Source: Dehalococcoidia bacterium (lineage in GTDB: Bacteria; Chloroflexota; Dehalococcoidia; Dehalococcoidales; JAUVZE01). Taken from it: a stretch of DNA of 29,023 nucleotides. Position numbers and translations under genes: made by a program. The notes under the pieces are model-generated. The model saw nothing but the letters and a program-made list of their open reading frames with translations. It was not told where the DNA came from and did no database searches. Below are positions 1 through 6,884 of this stretch, in pieces; the first letter of the stretch is position 1, and every line of letters begins with the position of its first letter. The stretch is from contig JAUVZE010000001.1 of assembly GCA_030602665.1 (NCBI GenBank), positions 1 to 29,023 of the forward strand, written 5' to 3'.

Positions 1-512
1 TGCATGACGTCCAATACCGGCCGTACTACGCCGTCCACGCGGTCGCTACGGGCACAAAGTATACCTATAGGAATACCCAGTGCTACCGAGATAAGCACCG
101 CAGTAGCAATAAGCGCCAGGGTAGCCATGCTCAGCTCCCACAACCCGAGCATGCCGATGAAGTACATGGCAGCACCAGTAAATATGGCCACGCGGGCGCT
201 AGCCAGCCGCCAGGCCAGCAGAATGATGAGCAGCAGCACTGACCACCAAGGCAGCCAGAGCAAAAATTTCTCCAGGTTGTTCAGTACTACCGCAACAACC
301 TGCTTTATACCATCAAAGAATATTGCGAAGTTAACTACAAGCCAGTCTACCCCGGTATTCACCCAAGGGCCCAGGGGCAACTCATAGAAGCCCCCCTTGT
401 AGTCGTTCAATAGCCAGCCAAGTAGTAAGATAAGCCCGGACACCCCAAGCCAGAATAGCCAGCGGATGGCGGGGCGCTGGTTAAGCCTTCGGGCGAACCT
501 AGTTATCTCCAT
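1..512 (-). CDS. opuAB: Glycine betaine/proline ABC transporter permease, 3' end cut by window edge
   Basis: Inner-membrane permease of an OpuA/ProU-type osmolyte importer. 170 codons are visible and the frame is still open at base 1, so the C-terminal half is missing. Translation from ATG at 512 begins MEITRFARRLNQ. It has hydrophobic segments at about residues 18-35, 56-76, 84-101, 108-123 and 128-150, then the start of the permease core (VALGIPIGILCARSDRVDG), which is typical of ProW/OpuAB. The start codon lies 2 nt after the stop of the ATPase gene, so the two are surely co-transcribed and probably translationally coupled. The substrate is inferred from the family and from the CBS-bearing ATPase; the binding-protein gene would lie beyond the window. 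A related quaternary-amine or choline substrate is possible. Confidence 0.85.
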   Translation of the reverse strand, partial: MEITRFARRLNQRPAIRWLFWLGVSGLILLLGWLLNDYKGGFYELPLGPWVNTGVDWLVVNFAIFFDGIKQVVAVVLNNLEKFLLWLPWWSVLLLIILLAWRLASARVAIFTGAAMYFIGMLGLWELSMATLALIATAVLISVALGIPIGILCARSDRVDGVVRPVLDVM

Positions 513-514
513 CT

Positions 515-1759
515 TTATCTTTTTTGGTCGTTGACATGCTGGGCAGCGTTATTATTTTTCTCCTCTGCCATCATGCCCAATAACAGGGCCACGCGGGGTA
601 CCTCTCCGATAAGTCTTTCATCTTCATCAACTACCGCCACTGGGTTATCGCTGGTAGCCGCCAGCGGTATCACCTCTTCAATCGGCTGCTCAGACCCTAT
701 CTGAAGAGCATTCCCTTTCACGACCTTACTCAGCCTGGTGACACCATCTTTAATGGCTTGCCTTGCCTCATTGAGGGTGATAATCCCCCTCAGCCGTCTC
801 CCAGGGTCCATTACGAAGGCATATTGGATGTCTTTTTCCCTCATCCCATGCAGGGCTACCTTGGGCCCCTGCCAGCTGTACAGCGTAACCTCCGGCTCTC
901 TCATGATGTTTCTCACCGGGATGACCTTACTTCGGGGTATATCACGAACGAACTCAGTCACGTACTCGTCAGCCGGGTCGGCTACTATCTCTTCAGGGCT
1001 ACCGAGCTGGACGATTTCTCCGTCCTTCATGATGGCGATGCGTTCGCCCAGCTTGAGTGCTTCATTAAGGTCGTGGGTGATAAACACGATGGTCTTCTGC
1101 ACCACCGACATCAGGTTGATGAATTCGTCCTGCATCTGGCGGCGGATGAGAGGGTCAAGAGCGCTGAATGGCTCATCCATGAGCAGTATCTCGGGGTCTA
1201 CAGCGAATGCCCGCGCCAGACCTACTCGCTGTTGCATGCCGCCACTGAGCTCATCAGGATAGTTGTTCTCCCAGCCTTTGAGCCCCACCATCTCAAGCAC
1301 CTCCAGTGTCCGTTTTCGCCGCTGTGCCTTGTCCACGGCCTGCACCTCAAGCCCGTAGGCTGCATTGTCAAGCACCGAGCGATGAGGGAATAGGGCGAAC
1401 TGCTGGAACACCATGCACACCTTGTGGCGGCGGGTCATCCTGAGCTCTGTCTCATTCATGGTGGCAAGGTCAGCTCCATCGACGAGGATTCGTCCCTTGG
1501 TGGGCTTGATGAGGCGGTTAATGCAGCGGATGAGGGTGGACTTGCCACTACCAGATAATCCCATAATCACAAACGCTTCACCCTCATTGACATCAAAGGA
1601 AACGTCTTTCACAGCTATCACATGACCGGTCTGCTTCAGCACTTCCTCTTTGGTCATGCCATCCTTTATCAGGTTGAGAGCACGTTGTGGGTCAGGGCCG
1701 AAGACCTTCCACAGATTTTGACACGAGATTTTTACCTGGGTGTCCCCCTTTTCGCTCAT
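515..1759 (-). CDS. opuAA: Glycine betaine/proline ABC transporter ATP-binding protein with CBS domains
   Basis: Cytosolic ATPase that powers osmolyte uptake; 414 aa, normal for OpuAA/ProV. Visible motifs: Walker A GLSGSGKST (67-75), Q-loop FQQ (118-120), signature LSGGMQQR (171-178), Walker B ILLMDEP (191-197) and H-loop His229. The N-terminal extension with the GMTKEEVLKQTG segment (34-45) is characteristic of this subfamily. Residues ~284-400 form a tandem CBS region that in OpuA proteins senses ionic strength or c-di-AMP (family knowledge, not shown here). ATG at 1759 has AGGAG 6 nt upstream. The gene is first in its operon, followed after 2 nt by the permease, and has a promoter about 200 nt upstream. 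Confidence 0.93.
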   Translation of the reverse strand: MSEKGDTQVKISCQNLWKVFGPDPQRALNLIKDGMTKEEVLKQTGHVIAVKDVSFDVNEGEAFVIMGLSGSGKSTLIRCINRLIKPTKGRILVDGADLATMNETELRMTRRHKVCMVFQQFALFPHRSVLDNAAYGLEVQAVDKAQRRKRTLEVLEMVGLKGWENNYPDELSGGMQQRVGLARAFAVDPEILLMDEPFSALDPLIRRQMQDEFINLMSVVQKTIVFITHDLNEALKLGERIAIMKDGEIVQLGSPEEIVADPADEYVTEFVRDIPRSKVIPVRNIMREPEVTLYSWQGPKVALHGMREKDIQYAFVMDPGRRLRGIITLNEARQAIKDGVTRLSKVVKGNALQIGSEQPIEEVIPLAATSDNPVAVVDEDERLIGEVPRVALLLGMMAEEKNNNAAQHVNDQKR

Positions 1760-1796
1760 AAGCTCCTACCTTTTGGTTTCAGTAGTGGGTTTACAG

Positions 1797-1865
1797 CGGG
1801 ATGGAGTTCGGTTCAGAGTGGGAAGTAGAGAGGAAGGGAAAAAGTGGGGCAAAGACGAGGGAGCC
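1797..1865 (-). other. C-rich, G-poor stretch in the opuAA 5' leader
   Basis: Read on the minus strand, about 70 nt of the leader between the opuAA promoter and its start codon are strongly pyrimidine-rich with very few G residues (runs such as CTCCCTCGTCTTTGCCCC). That is the composition expected of a Rho-utilisation site. No known riboswitch class was recognised in the ~190-nt leader. Apart from this stretch and the promoter, the 1760-2091 gap holds nothing I can name. Confidence 0.3.
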
Positions 1866-1959
1866 AAAGGTTAGCTCAGGTTTCCTCCTGGCTAGGCTAA
1901 TTTAAGAACCTCCTCAGATTCGTATCACAGAATTACTGCGTACTATCTAAAACTCTTAT

Positions 1960-1988
1960 ACTATACCAGAGATTTCATAATTAGTCAA
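1960..1988 (-). promoter_or_regulatory. Sigma70-type promoter for opuAA-opuAB
   Basis: On the minus strand, TTGACT (1988-1983) is followed after exactly 17 nt by TATAGT (1965-1960). The expected start is near 1953, giving a leader of about 190 nt before the opuAA ATG. Confidence 0.7.
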
Positions 1989-2091
1989 CCCGGGTGGGGA
2001 GCATTAGCTGGGTAATGGTTTGTTGATTGTGTGGGGGAACAGGTTGTACCGGGCTTGAGCAAGTTGACTCAGCTATCTCGCCGGGATGATT

Positions 2092-2748
2092 TCAAACCGG
2101 CTCTACCATGATTAAGGATGCCGCTTCCCGACCTATAGCCTTGGTGGAATTATTGACCTCAATTGTCAAGGTGCCATCAAAAGATGCTTTCTCCAGGACT
2201 TTTACCTTCGCTCCAGGGATTAGACCCAGGCTGGTCAGATAACGCAGGAATTTTGAATTACTCTCGCTAACAACGCAAACCATCTTACCAGCTTGCCCCG
2301 CTTCAAGGTCAGCTAGCGGGATACCAGGCACCTTGGGCCTCTTGAGGTTGCTCTTGGGGATAGGACTGCCATGCGGGCAAACATCGGGATTATCCAGAAA
2401 CTTGCCCAGCTTTTCGGCGACTAAGTCGGATGTGGCATGTTCCAAACTACAGGCAGGCTGGTAGACATCTTCCCAGCCTATCCCTAGATACCTGTTGAGG
2501 AATACCTCCCACAGGCGATGACGACGGGTTAACTCCAAAAAGCGCCGTCTGCCCTTTTCAGTCAGCGCCGCACCTCCGTAGGGGTGGTACTCAACCAGCC
2601 CCTTTCTTAATAGTCGGCGTAGCATCTCGCTCACCGAGGCTGGAGATACTTCTAGAACTTGCGCTATAGAGGAAGTACTAACCGGACTCTCCCGCTCCTC
2701 AAGCGCACCGATGGATTCCAGATATTCCTCTACTGTCCGCTCACTCAA
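2092..2748 (-). CDS. DtxR/IdeR-family metal-dependent transcriptional regulator
   Basis: Probable iron-responsive repressor of the divergent ftr1-feoAB genes; 218 aa. An N-terminal winged helix (about 1-65) is followed by a metal-binding/dimerisation domain (~70-125) and a C-terminal SH3-like FeoA-type domain (~143-216). By eye, H77 and E81 match the DtxR ancillary site (H79, E83). C100-x2-E103-H104 matches the primary-site C102-x2-E105-H106. E8 and E11 sit where MntR has D8 and E11, so the first-helix ligand is acidic rather than the Met of DtxR. The Cys favours Fe2+ over Mn2+ by family precedent. The start is TTG (2748-2746), chosen because AGGAGG lies 6 nt upstream and no ATG fits. Confidence 0.88.
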   Translation of the reverse strand: MSERTVEEYLESIGALEERESPVSTSSIAQVLEVSPASVSEMLRRLLRKGLVEYHPYGGAALTEKGRRRFLELTRRHRLWEVFLNRYLGIGWEDVYQPACSLEHATSDLVAEKLGKFLDNPDVCPHGSPIPKSNLKRPKVPGIPLADLEAGQAGKMVCVVSESNSKFLRYLTSLGLIPGAKVKVLEKASFDGTLTIEVNNSTKAIGREAASLIMVEPV

Positions 2749-2769
2749 AGCACGCCTCCTACAACCTTC

Positions 2770-2798
2770 ATTCTACTATATCTATTCGGATGAGTCAA
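2770..2798 (-). promoter_or_regulatory. Promoter of the DtxR-family regulator
   Basis: On the minus strand, TTGACT (2798-2793), a 17-nt spacer and TAGAAT (2775-2770). The predicted start near 2763 leaves a short leader carrying the AGGAGG at 2760-2755. Confidence 0.6.
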
Positions 2799-2804
2799 GA
2801 AAAT

Positions 2805-2822
2805 TTTAAGGGTGCCCAAAAA
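2805..2822. promoter_or_regulatory. Dyad between the divergent regulator and iron-uptake promoters
   Basis: The sequence has the symmetric form TTT-aa-GGG-tg-CCC-aa-AAA and lies between the two outward-facing -35 elements. Its place suggests a regulator site shared by both promoters. The sequence does not match the classical DtxR box, so the protein that binds it is unknown and chance is possible. Confidence 0.3.
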
Positions 2823-2839
2823 TAACTATTAAGAGGTAT

Positions 2840-2868
2840 TTGACAAGCTCTCGGGTATCTGCTATAAT
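2840..2868 (+). promoter_or_regulatory. Consensus promoter of ftr1-feoAB
   Basis: Perfect consensus elements TTGACA (2840-2845) and TATAAT (2863-2868) with a 17-nt spacer. A promoter this strong beside an iron regulator fits control by repression. Expected start is near 2875. Confidence 0.8.
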
Positions 2869-2879
2869 AATCATAAGAA

Positions 2880-2893
2880 TAAGGCTATCCTAA
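2880..2893. promoter_or_regulatory. Candidate DtxR/IdeR operator at the ftr1-feo start site
   Basis: The bases TAAGGCTATCCTAA form an imperfect dyad (T.AGG.TA.CCT.A). On the minus strand they read TTAGGATAGCCTTA, which resembles the first 14 bases of the DtxR/IdeR consensus TTAGGTTAGCCTAACCTAA; the rest of the 19-bp consensus is poorly matched. The site begins about 5 nt after the predicted start point, where a bound repressor would block RNA polymerase. Confidence 0.5.
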
Positions 2894-2937
2894 ACAATAT
2901 ATTCGGGATACCATTAAATAAAGGCAAGTATAACTAA

Positions 2938-3837
2938 ATGCTGAGTTCACTTTTAATTACGTTAAGAGAGGGGCTAGAAGCTGTCCTTATCATCGGGATT
3001 ATTCTGGCTTATCTAGCCAGAACTGACAATCGCCAGGGCTTCAAATCTGTCTGGCTGGGGGCTCTACTGGGTGTGTTAGCTAGCTTAGTTGCCGGCGTCG
3101 TCATCTATCTTTCGGCTGGAGAGCTTAGTGGCCAAGCTGAAGAGGTCTTCGAAGGTATTGCCATGTTTGTTGCCGCCGGTGTCCTCACCTGGATGATATT
3201 CTGGATGCGTAAGCAGGCCGTCAATATCAAGGCCCACTTACATGCCCAGATACAATCTGTGCTTACCAGTGGTTCATCGTTGGGCTTGGTCATACTAGCC
3301 TTCGTGGCAGTGGTGAGAGAAGGCTTTGAGACAGTACTCTTCCTCTTTGCCGCTACTAGGGTAGCCGAATCGCCAGTCTTGTTTGTCGTGGGAGGCTTTC
3401 TAGGACTGGCCATAGCCGTAGCAATAGGGTACAGCATATATAAGGGTGCATCCCGACTCAATTTGAGGGCCTTCTTCAATGTGACCAGCCTAGTGCTCAT
3501 TCTGTTTGCTGCTGGCTTACTGACTCATGGAATTCACGAGTTTCATGAGGCTGGGATTATCCCGCCGGTGATGGAGCACGTGTGGGATATTAACCACATC
3601 CTTCCTGAAAAGTCGACCTTCGGGCGATTCTTGACGGCTATCCTCGGCTATAATGGCAATCCGTCCCTGGCGGAAGTGGTTACTTACTTTGTATATCTGG
3701 CTTTGGCCCTAGGAGGCTACTTCCGCCCCATCACAGTGAAGAGCGAAATGAAAGCTAGAGAAAGAGTGGCCTTGACAAAAGGAGATGATAAAGATGAGTT
3801 AGCCCGAAAGGAACCAGAAAGGACGGAAAGGAGATAA
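2938..3837 (+). CDS. FTR1/EfeU-family iron permease
   Basis: Membrane iron transporter, 299 aa, with about seven hydrophobic segments. Both family-defining REGLE-type motifs are present: REGLE at 10-14 in the first helix and REGFE at 127-131 in the fourth. In yeast Ftr1p and EfeU these acidic motifs bind Fe3+ during transport (family knowledge). The charged C-terminal tail from about residue 265 is probably cytosolic. It is first in an operon with feoA and feoB under a consensus promoter. The ribosome site is weak (AAAGG about 11 nt from the ATG). No periplasmic EfeO or EfeB partner is encoded nearby, so the permease may work alone or with partners elsewhere. Confidence 0.88.
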   Translation: MLSSLLITLREGLEAVLIIGIILAYLARTDNRQGFKSVWLGALLGVLASLVAGVVIYLSAGELSGQAEEVFEGIAMFVAAGVLTWMIFWMRKQAVNIKAHLHAQIQSVLTSGSSLGLVILAFVAVVREGFETVLFLFAATRVAESPVLFVVGGFLGLAIAVAIGYSIYKGASRLNLRAFFNVTSLVLILFAAGLLTHGIHEFHEAGIIPPVMEHVWDINHILPEKSTFGRFLTAILGYNGNPSLAEVVTYFVYLALALGGYFRPITVKSEMKARERVALTKGDDKDELARKEPERTERR

Positions 3838-3840
3838 TAC

Positions 3841-3900
3841 ATGTCAGTGAAGATACTGAGTGACTTAAAGCCCAAAGAGAAAGGTAAGATTTATGCCTAA
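3841..3900 (+). CDS. 19-residue ORF resembling a FeoA N-terminus
   Basis: ATG at 3841 lies 3 nt after the ftr1 stop and has a strong AGGAG about 7 nt upstream. It encodes MSVKILSDLKPKEKGKIYA and stops at 3898-3900, overlapping the feoA start at 3893 by 8 nt in another frame. The ILSDLKPKEKGKI core looks like the opening strand of FeoA proteins. It may be the remnant of a decayed extra feoA, or a short leader peptide that delivers ribosomes to feoA. No function can be assigned. Confidence 0.45.
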   Translation: MSVKILSDLKPKEKGKIYA

Positions 3901-4135
3901 CGGAAAATTAGTAACTCTGCGCCAGATGCAATCCGGGCAGAGCGGTAAAGTAGTTCAAATTCAAGGGGGATTCGGGCTGGTTAATCGCCTTAGCGCTCTA
4001 GGAATCAGGCCAGGTAAGAGGATAACCAAGGTTAGCTCTATGCTTATGCGAGGGCCAGTAACCATCCAGGCAGGTAATACTCAGGTGGCTCTTGGTTTTG
4101 GTATGGCTAATAAGATAATAGTTGAATTAGATTAG
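3893..4135 (+). CDS. feoA: FeoA, ferrous iron transport accessory protein
   Basis: Small cytosolic SH3-like protein (80 aa, usual for the family) that assists the FeoB Fe2+ channel. Recognisable elements are VTLRQMQSGQSGKVVQIQGG, then NRLSALGIRPGKRITKV, and the C-terminal QVALGFGMANKIIVEL. The ATG at 3893 overlaps the upstream 19-codon ORF by 8 nt. It has only a modest ribosome site (AAAGG about 7 nt upstream), so translation probably depends on the upstream ORF. feoB follows after 7 nt. Confidence 0.9.
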   Translation: MPNGKLVTLRQMQSGQSGKVVQIQGGFGLVNRLSALGIRPGKRITKVSSMLMRGPVTIQAGNTQVALGFGMANKIIVELD

Positions 4136-4142
4136 GCAATAT

Positions 4143-5849
4143 ATGAAGATACTTTTGATGGGAAATCCCAATGTGGGCAAGAGCGTTGTTTTCTCCCGCC
4201 TAACCGGAGTCCATGTAATTGCTTCCAATTATCCCGGTACCACGGTGGGCTATACGCAGGGTTTTATGAAGCTGGGAGAAGAGACGGCCGAAGTTGTTGA
4301 TGTGCCCGGCACATATACACTGGAACCCACTTCTAAGGCTGAGGAAATAGCCTTAAAGATGCTCAGCACTGGGGATATAGTTATAAATGTGGTTGATGCC
4401 ACCAATCTGGAGAGGAATCTCAATTTAACTTTGCAATTGCTGGAAAAGGGGATCCCGGTGATAGTAGCTTTGAATATGTGGGATGATGTTGGGCATCGGG
4501 GAATACACATTAATTTGAGCCAGCTTGAGGAGCTATTGGGCGTGCCGGTTATTCCTACTGTAGCTGTAACCGGACAAGGAATAAAGAAATTGGTGGAACG
4601 TATCCCTCGCGCCAGTTCACCTAAGTTTCCTCCACGTAGTCGTGATGAGCGCTGGGTTACCATCGGCAATATTATTGAGCAGGTTCAGCAGGTCACACAC
4701 CGCCACCATACCTGGCTAGAGCGCCTGGAGGATGCTAGTGTCAAGCCTCTAACCGGGGGTTTTATAGCTTTGGTTGTTCTGGTTGGTACCTTTTTTGTGG
4801 TTCGTTTCATTGGTGAGAGCCTGATTGGCTATGTACTTGACCCCTTATTTGATACTCTATGGACACCAGTAATATTGCAGTTAAGCAGTCTCCTCGGCGG
4901 TTCCGGTTTTCTACACAGTACTTTGATAGGTAATATAGCCAACGGCGAAGTGAACTATGTTGAATCATTCGGATTGCTGACTACCGGACTTTACGTGCCC
5001 TTCGCTATGGTTTTACCTTACATTTTCGCTTTTTACCTCATACTGGGTCTGCTTGAGGATATTGGCTATCTGCCACGATTGGCCATTCTGATGGATACCA
5101 TTATGCACCGCCTGGGATTGCATGGTTACGCTATCATTCCCACCCTATTGGGGCTTGGCTGCAATGTACCCGCCGTCCTGGCTACCCGTATCCTAGAAAG
5201 TAAACGAGAAAGGTTTATTGCGGCGACACTTATATCTATTGCCGTCCCCTGCGCCGCCCTGCAGGCGATGGTCTTCGGTCTGGTTGGGGAACGAGGGATT
5301 CAGTATGTAGCTATCGTCTATGGGACACTATTTGTAGTGTGGATTATTTTGGGGTTTATTCTCAACCGGATGGTGAAAGGATTTAGCCCGGAGCTGTTAA
5401 TAGAGATACCACCGTACCGCCTGCCATTATGGCGAACGGTGTTATTAAAATTATGGATGAGGGTCTATGGTTTCTTAAAGGAAGCCATCCCCATAATTTT
5501 AGCTGCGGTTCTGGTAATAAATATACTCTACACCTTGGGTGTATTTGACGCTATCGCTAATTTTACCGCACCAATAGTGACCGGCCTTCTAGGACTACCT
5601 AAAGAGGCAGTGGTAGCCTTGGTTATTGGCTTCCTGCGCAAGGATGTAGCTATCGGTATGCTGGCTCCTTTAGGGTTGAGTGCTGGGCAACTGGTTGTTG
5701 GCAGTGTAGTTTTAGCTATGTTTTTCCCCTGTATTGCCACCTTTGTTGTCCTTCTCAGGGAACTGGGTGTTACTGGCATGCTCAAGGCAGCAGCCATAAT
5801 GGTTACCACAGCCCTAGTGGTGGGAGGGGTATTGAACTTAATCTTATAG
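4143..5849 (+). CDS. feoB: FeoB, ferrous iron transporter with G-domain
   Basis: Fe2+ uptake protein in the inner membrane, 568 aa. The N-terminal GTPase shows G1 GNPNVGKS (7-14), G3 DVPG (53-56), G4 NMWD (111-114) and a G5-like TVAVTG (139-144). A helical linker precedes the membrane part from about residue 203. The two gate regions of FeoB are recognisable: GLGCNVPAVLATR near residue 337, with the conserved Cys, and RKDVAIGML near residue 499. The protein is shorter than E. coli FeoB (773 aa), mainly because loops and the C-terminal cytosolic extension are missing; the core is intact. It is the last gene of the ftr1-feo operon and converges on the Fe-S gene at 5928. No clear terminator was found in the 78-nt gap. 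Confidence 0.95.
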   Translation: MKILLMGNPNVGKSVVFSRLTGVHVIASNYPGTTVGYTQGFMKLGEETAEVVDVPGTYTLEPTSKAEEIALKMLSTGDIVINVVDATNLERNLNLTLQLLEKGIPVIVALNMWDDVGHRGIHINLSQLEELLGVPVIPTVAVTGQGIKKLVERIPRASSPKFPPRSRDERWVTIGNIIEQVQQVTHRHHTWLERLEDASVKPLTGGFIALVVLVGTFFVVRFIGESLIGYVLDPLFDTLWTPVILQLSSLLGGSGFLHSTLIGNIANGEVNYVESFGLLTTGLYVPFAMVLPYIFAFYLILGLLEDIGYLPRLAILMDTIMHRLGLHGYAIIPTLLGLGCNVPAVLATRILESKRERFIAATLISIAVPCAALQAMVFGLVGERGIQYVAIVYGTLFVVWIILGFILNRMVKGFSPELLIEIPPYRLPLWRTVLLKLWMRVYGFLKEAIPIILAAVLVINILYTLGVFDAIANFTAPIVTGLLGLPKEAVVALVIGFLRKDVAIGMLAPLGLSAGQLVVGSVVLAMFFPCIATFVVLLRELGVTGMLKAAAIMVTTALVVGGVLNLIL

Positions 5850-5927
5850 CTCTTTGCTGGATATGATGACAAAGGAGAACCTCAGAGAGGCGACTGAGAG
5901 GGAAAATCTGGAAATCCTGTCAATTCT

Positions 5928-6869
5928 CTAATCTCCTCGGGGCAGGTAACGACATCCTGTCCGGCCCTGAAAACGTTCAATAGGTTGAGGGACATAGACG
6001 AATTCTGGGCTGGGGCACTGATGCATGCACTTGCCGCAAAAGTCAATGAAGCCCATGGCGTAAAGCCCCTCGTCGGCGAACTTACGCTTGGCCGCAGCAC
6101 GCACGAAATCGGCCTGCGTTATTCTTTCCGGGGGCTCGAAGTGCGTCCGACTGCCTGACCCCTCAGTGAATCCGTCCAGGCACCAGCGGCACCGCATGTG
6201 GTCGAGCGCCCCATAACGGTAGGTGCGCCCGTCCATGGTGAACTCTTGGGCCTCATCCTTGCTGAGGGCGCCGATAGGACAGGTCTCCACACAGGCATAC
6301 CCGCAGAGTTCAGGCTTGCAGAGCTGTTCAGAGGCCATCAACTCTCCGGCCTCCAGGGGTGCCTCGGTAATGACCGAGATTAGGCGCTGCCGGGCGCCAT
6401 AAGCCGGGGTGAGGAACAGGTTGCTCCAGCCGAAGGTCCCCAGCCCAGCAGCGAGGGCCGCGTGCTTATGGGAGAAGTCGCCCAAGTAACGGTTCCATTG
6501 GTCAAAGTATTCATCGTACCGATACCGCGCCAGCATATACGAGGGCGCCATGGGCAGGCTCTGGTAGCCATAGGTTTCGAGGGCCTTAGCCACCTTCAGT
6601 GCTACCCGAGATAGTTCCCAGTTTAAAAGGGCGAAGCCAAACAACATGTAGGGCGTGGGCAGGCAGCCTTTCTCAGTGAAGGTCCCCCAAACCTCTCCGA
6701 TGGCCCGTGGATAGCCAATGCCAGCCACCACCACCGAACGAGCTGACGACATATAGTAGTTGGGGTGGGTCTGTTCCGGTCCGGTGTCAAAGCGCTTCAC
6801 CGGAGCGAAGCCCACCATATCTGCCCCAGCGTCCAGAGTGACAGACCGTATCTCTTGGGAGAGGTTCAC
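5928..6869 (-). CDS. QueG/RdhA-like [4Fe-4S] protein of unknown role
   Basis: A 313-residue cytosolic protein (no Tat or Sec signal) related to the epoxyqueuosine reductase/reductive dehalogenase superfamily. The core segment ALAAGLGTFGWSNLFLTPAYG (139-159) resembles both families. Cysteines are C184, C189, C193 and C197 (ending CPIG), an extra pair C227/C230, and C278, C281 and C285 (ending CPSP). That pattern would suit two Fe-S clusters. It lacks the C-terminal HEAT-like domain of true QueG and the signal peptide of respiratory dehalogenases, so neither function can be claimed. GTG start at 6869, with AAGGGG upstream. It is last in the iclR-sucC-fd-sucD-citE operon, 15 nt after citE, which suggests a redox role in that pathway. 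Confidence 0.75.
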   Translation of the reverse strand: MNLSQEIRSVTLDAGADMVGFAPVKRFDTGPEQTHPNYYMSSARSVVVAGIGYPRAIGEVWGTFTEKGCLPTPYMLFGFALLNWELSRVALKVAKALETYGYQSLPMAPSYMLARYRYDEYFDQWNRYLGDFSHKHAALAAGLGTFGWSNLFLTPAYGARQRLISVITEAPLEAGELMASEQLCKPELCGYACVETCPIGALSKDEAQEFTMDGRTYRYGALDHMRCRWCLDGFTEGSGSRTHFEPPERITQADFVRAAAKRKFADEGLYAMGFIDFCGKCMHQCPSPEFVYVPQPIERFQGRTGCRYLPRGD

Positions 6870-6884
6870 ACAACACCCCTTATA

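Noticed and set aside
4..387. 127-codon open frame on the plus strand
   Set aside because: It lies antisense to the permease gene, which has clear family sequence and start; the plus-strand product is low-complexity Ser/Thr-rich.
758..1393. Open frame of 211 codons on the plus strand
   Set aside because: Antisense to the opuAA ATPase, whose Walker and signature motifs fix the true frame.
1760..1953. Riboswitch in the opuAA leader
   Set aside because: Short hairpins can be drawn (AGG/CCT, GAGC/GCTC), but no known riboswitch consensus was recognised.
5881..5898. CTCAG-N8-CTGAG hairpin between the convergent feoB and QueG-like genes
   Set aside because: Only a 5-bp stem with an 8-nt loop and no T-run on either strand; too weak to call a terminator.
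5928..6869. Reductive dehalogenase call
   Set aside because: No Tat signal, no anchor-protein gene beside it, and the Cys motifs differ from the strict RdhA pattern; kept only as a QueG/RdhA-like protein.
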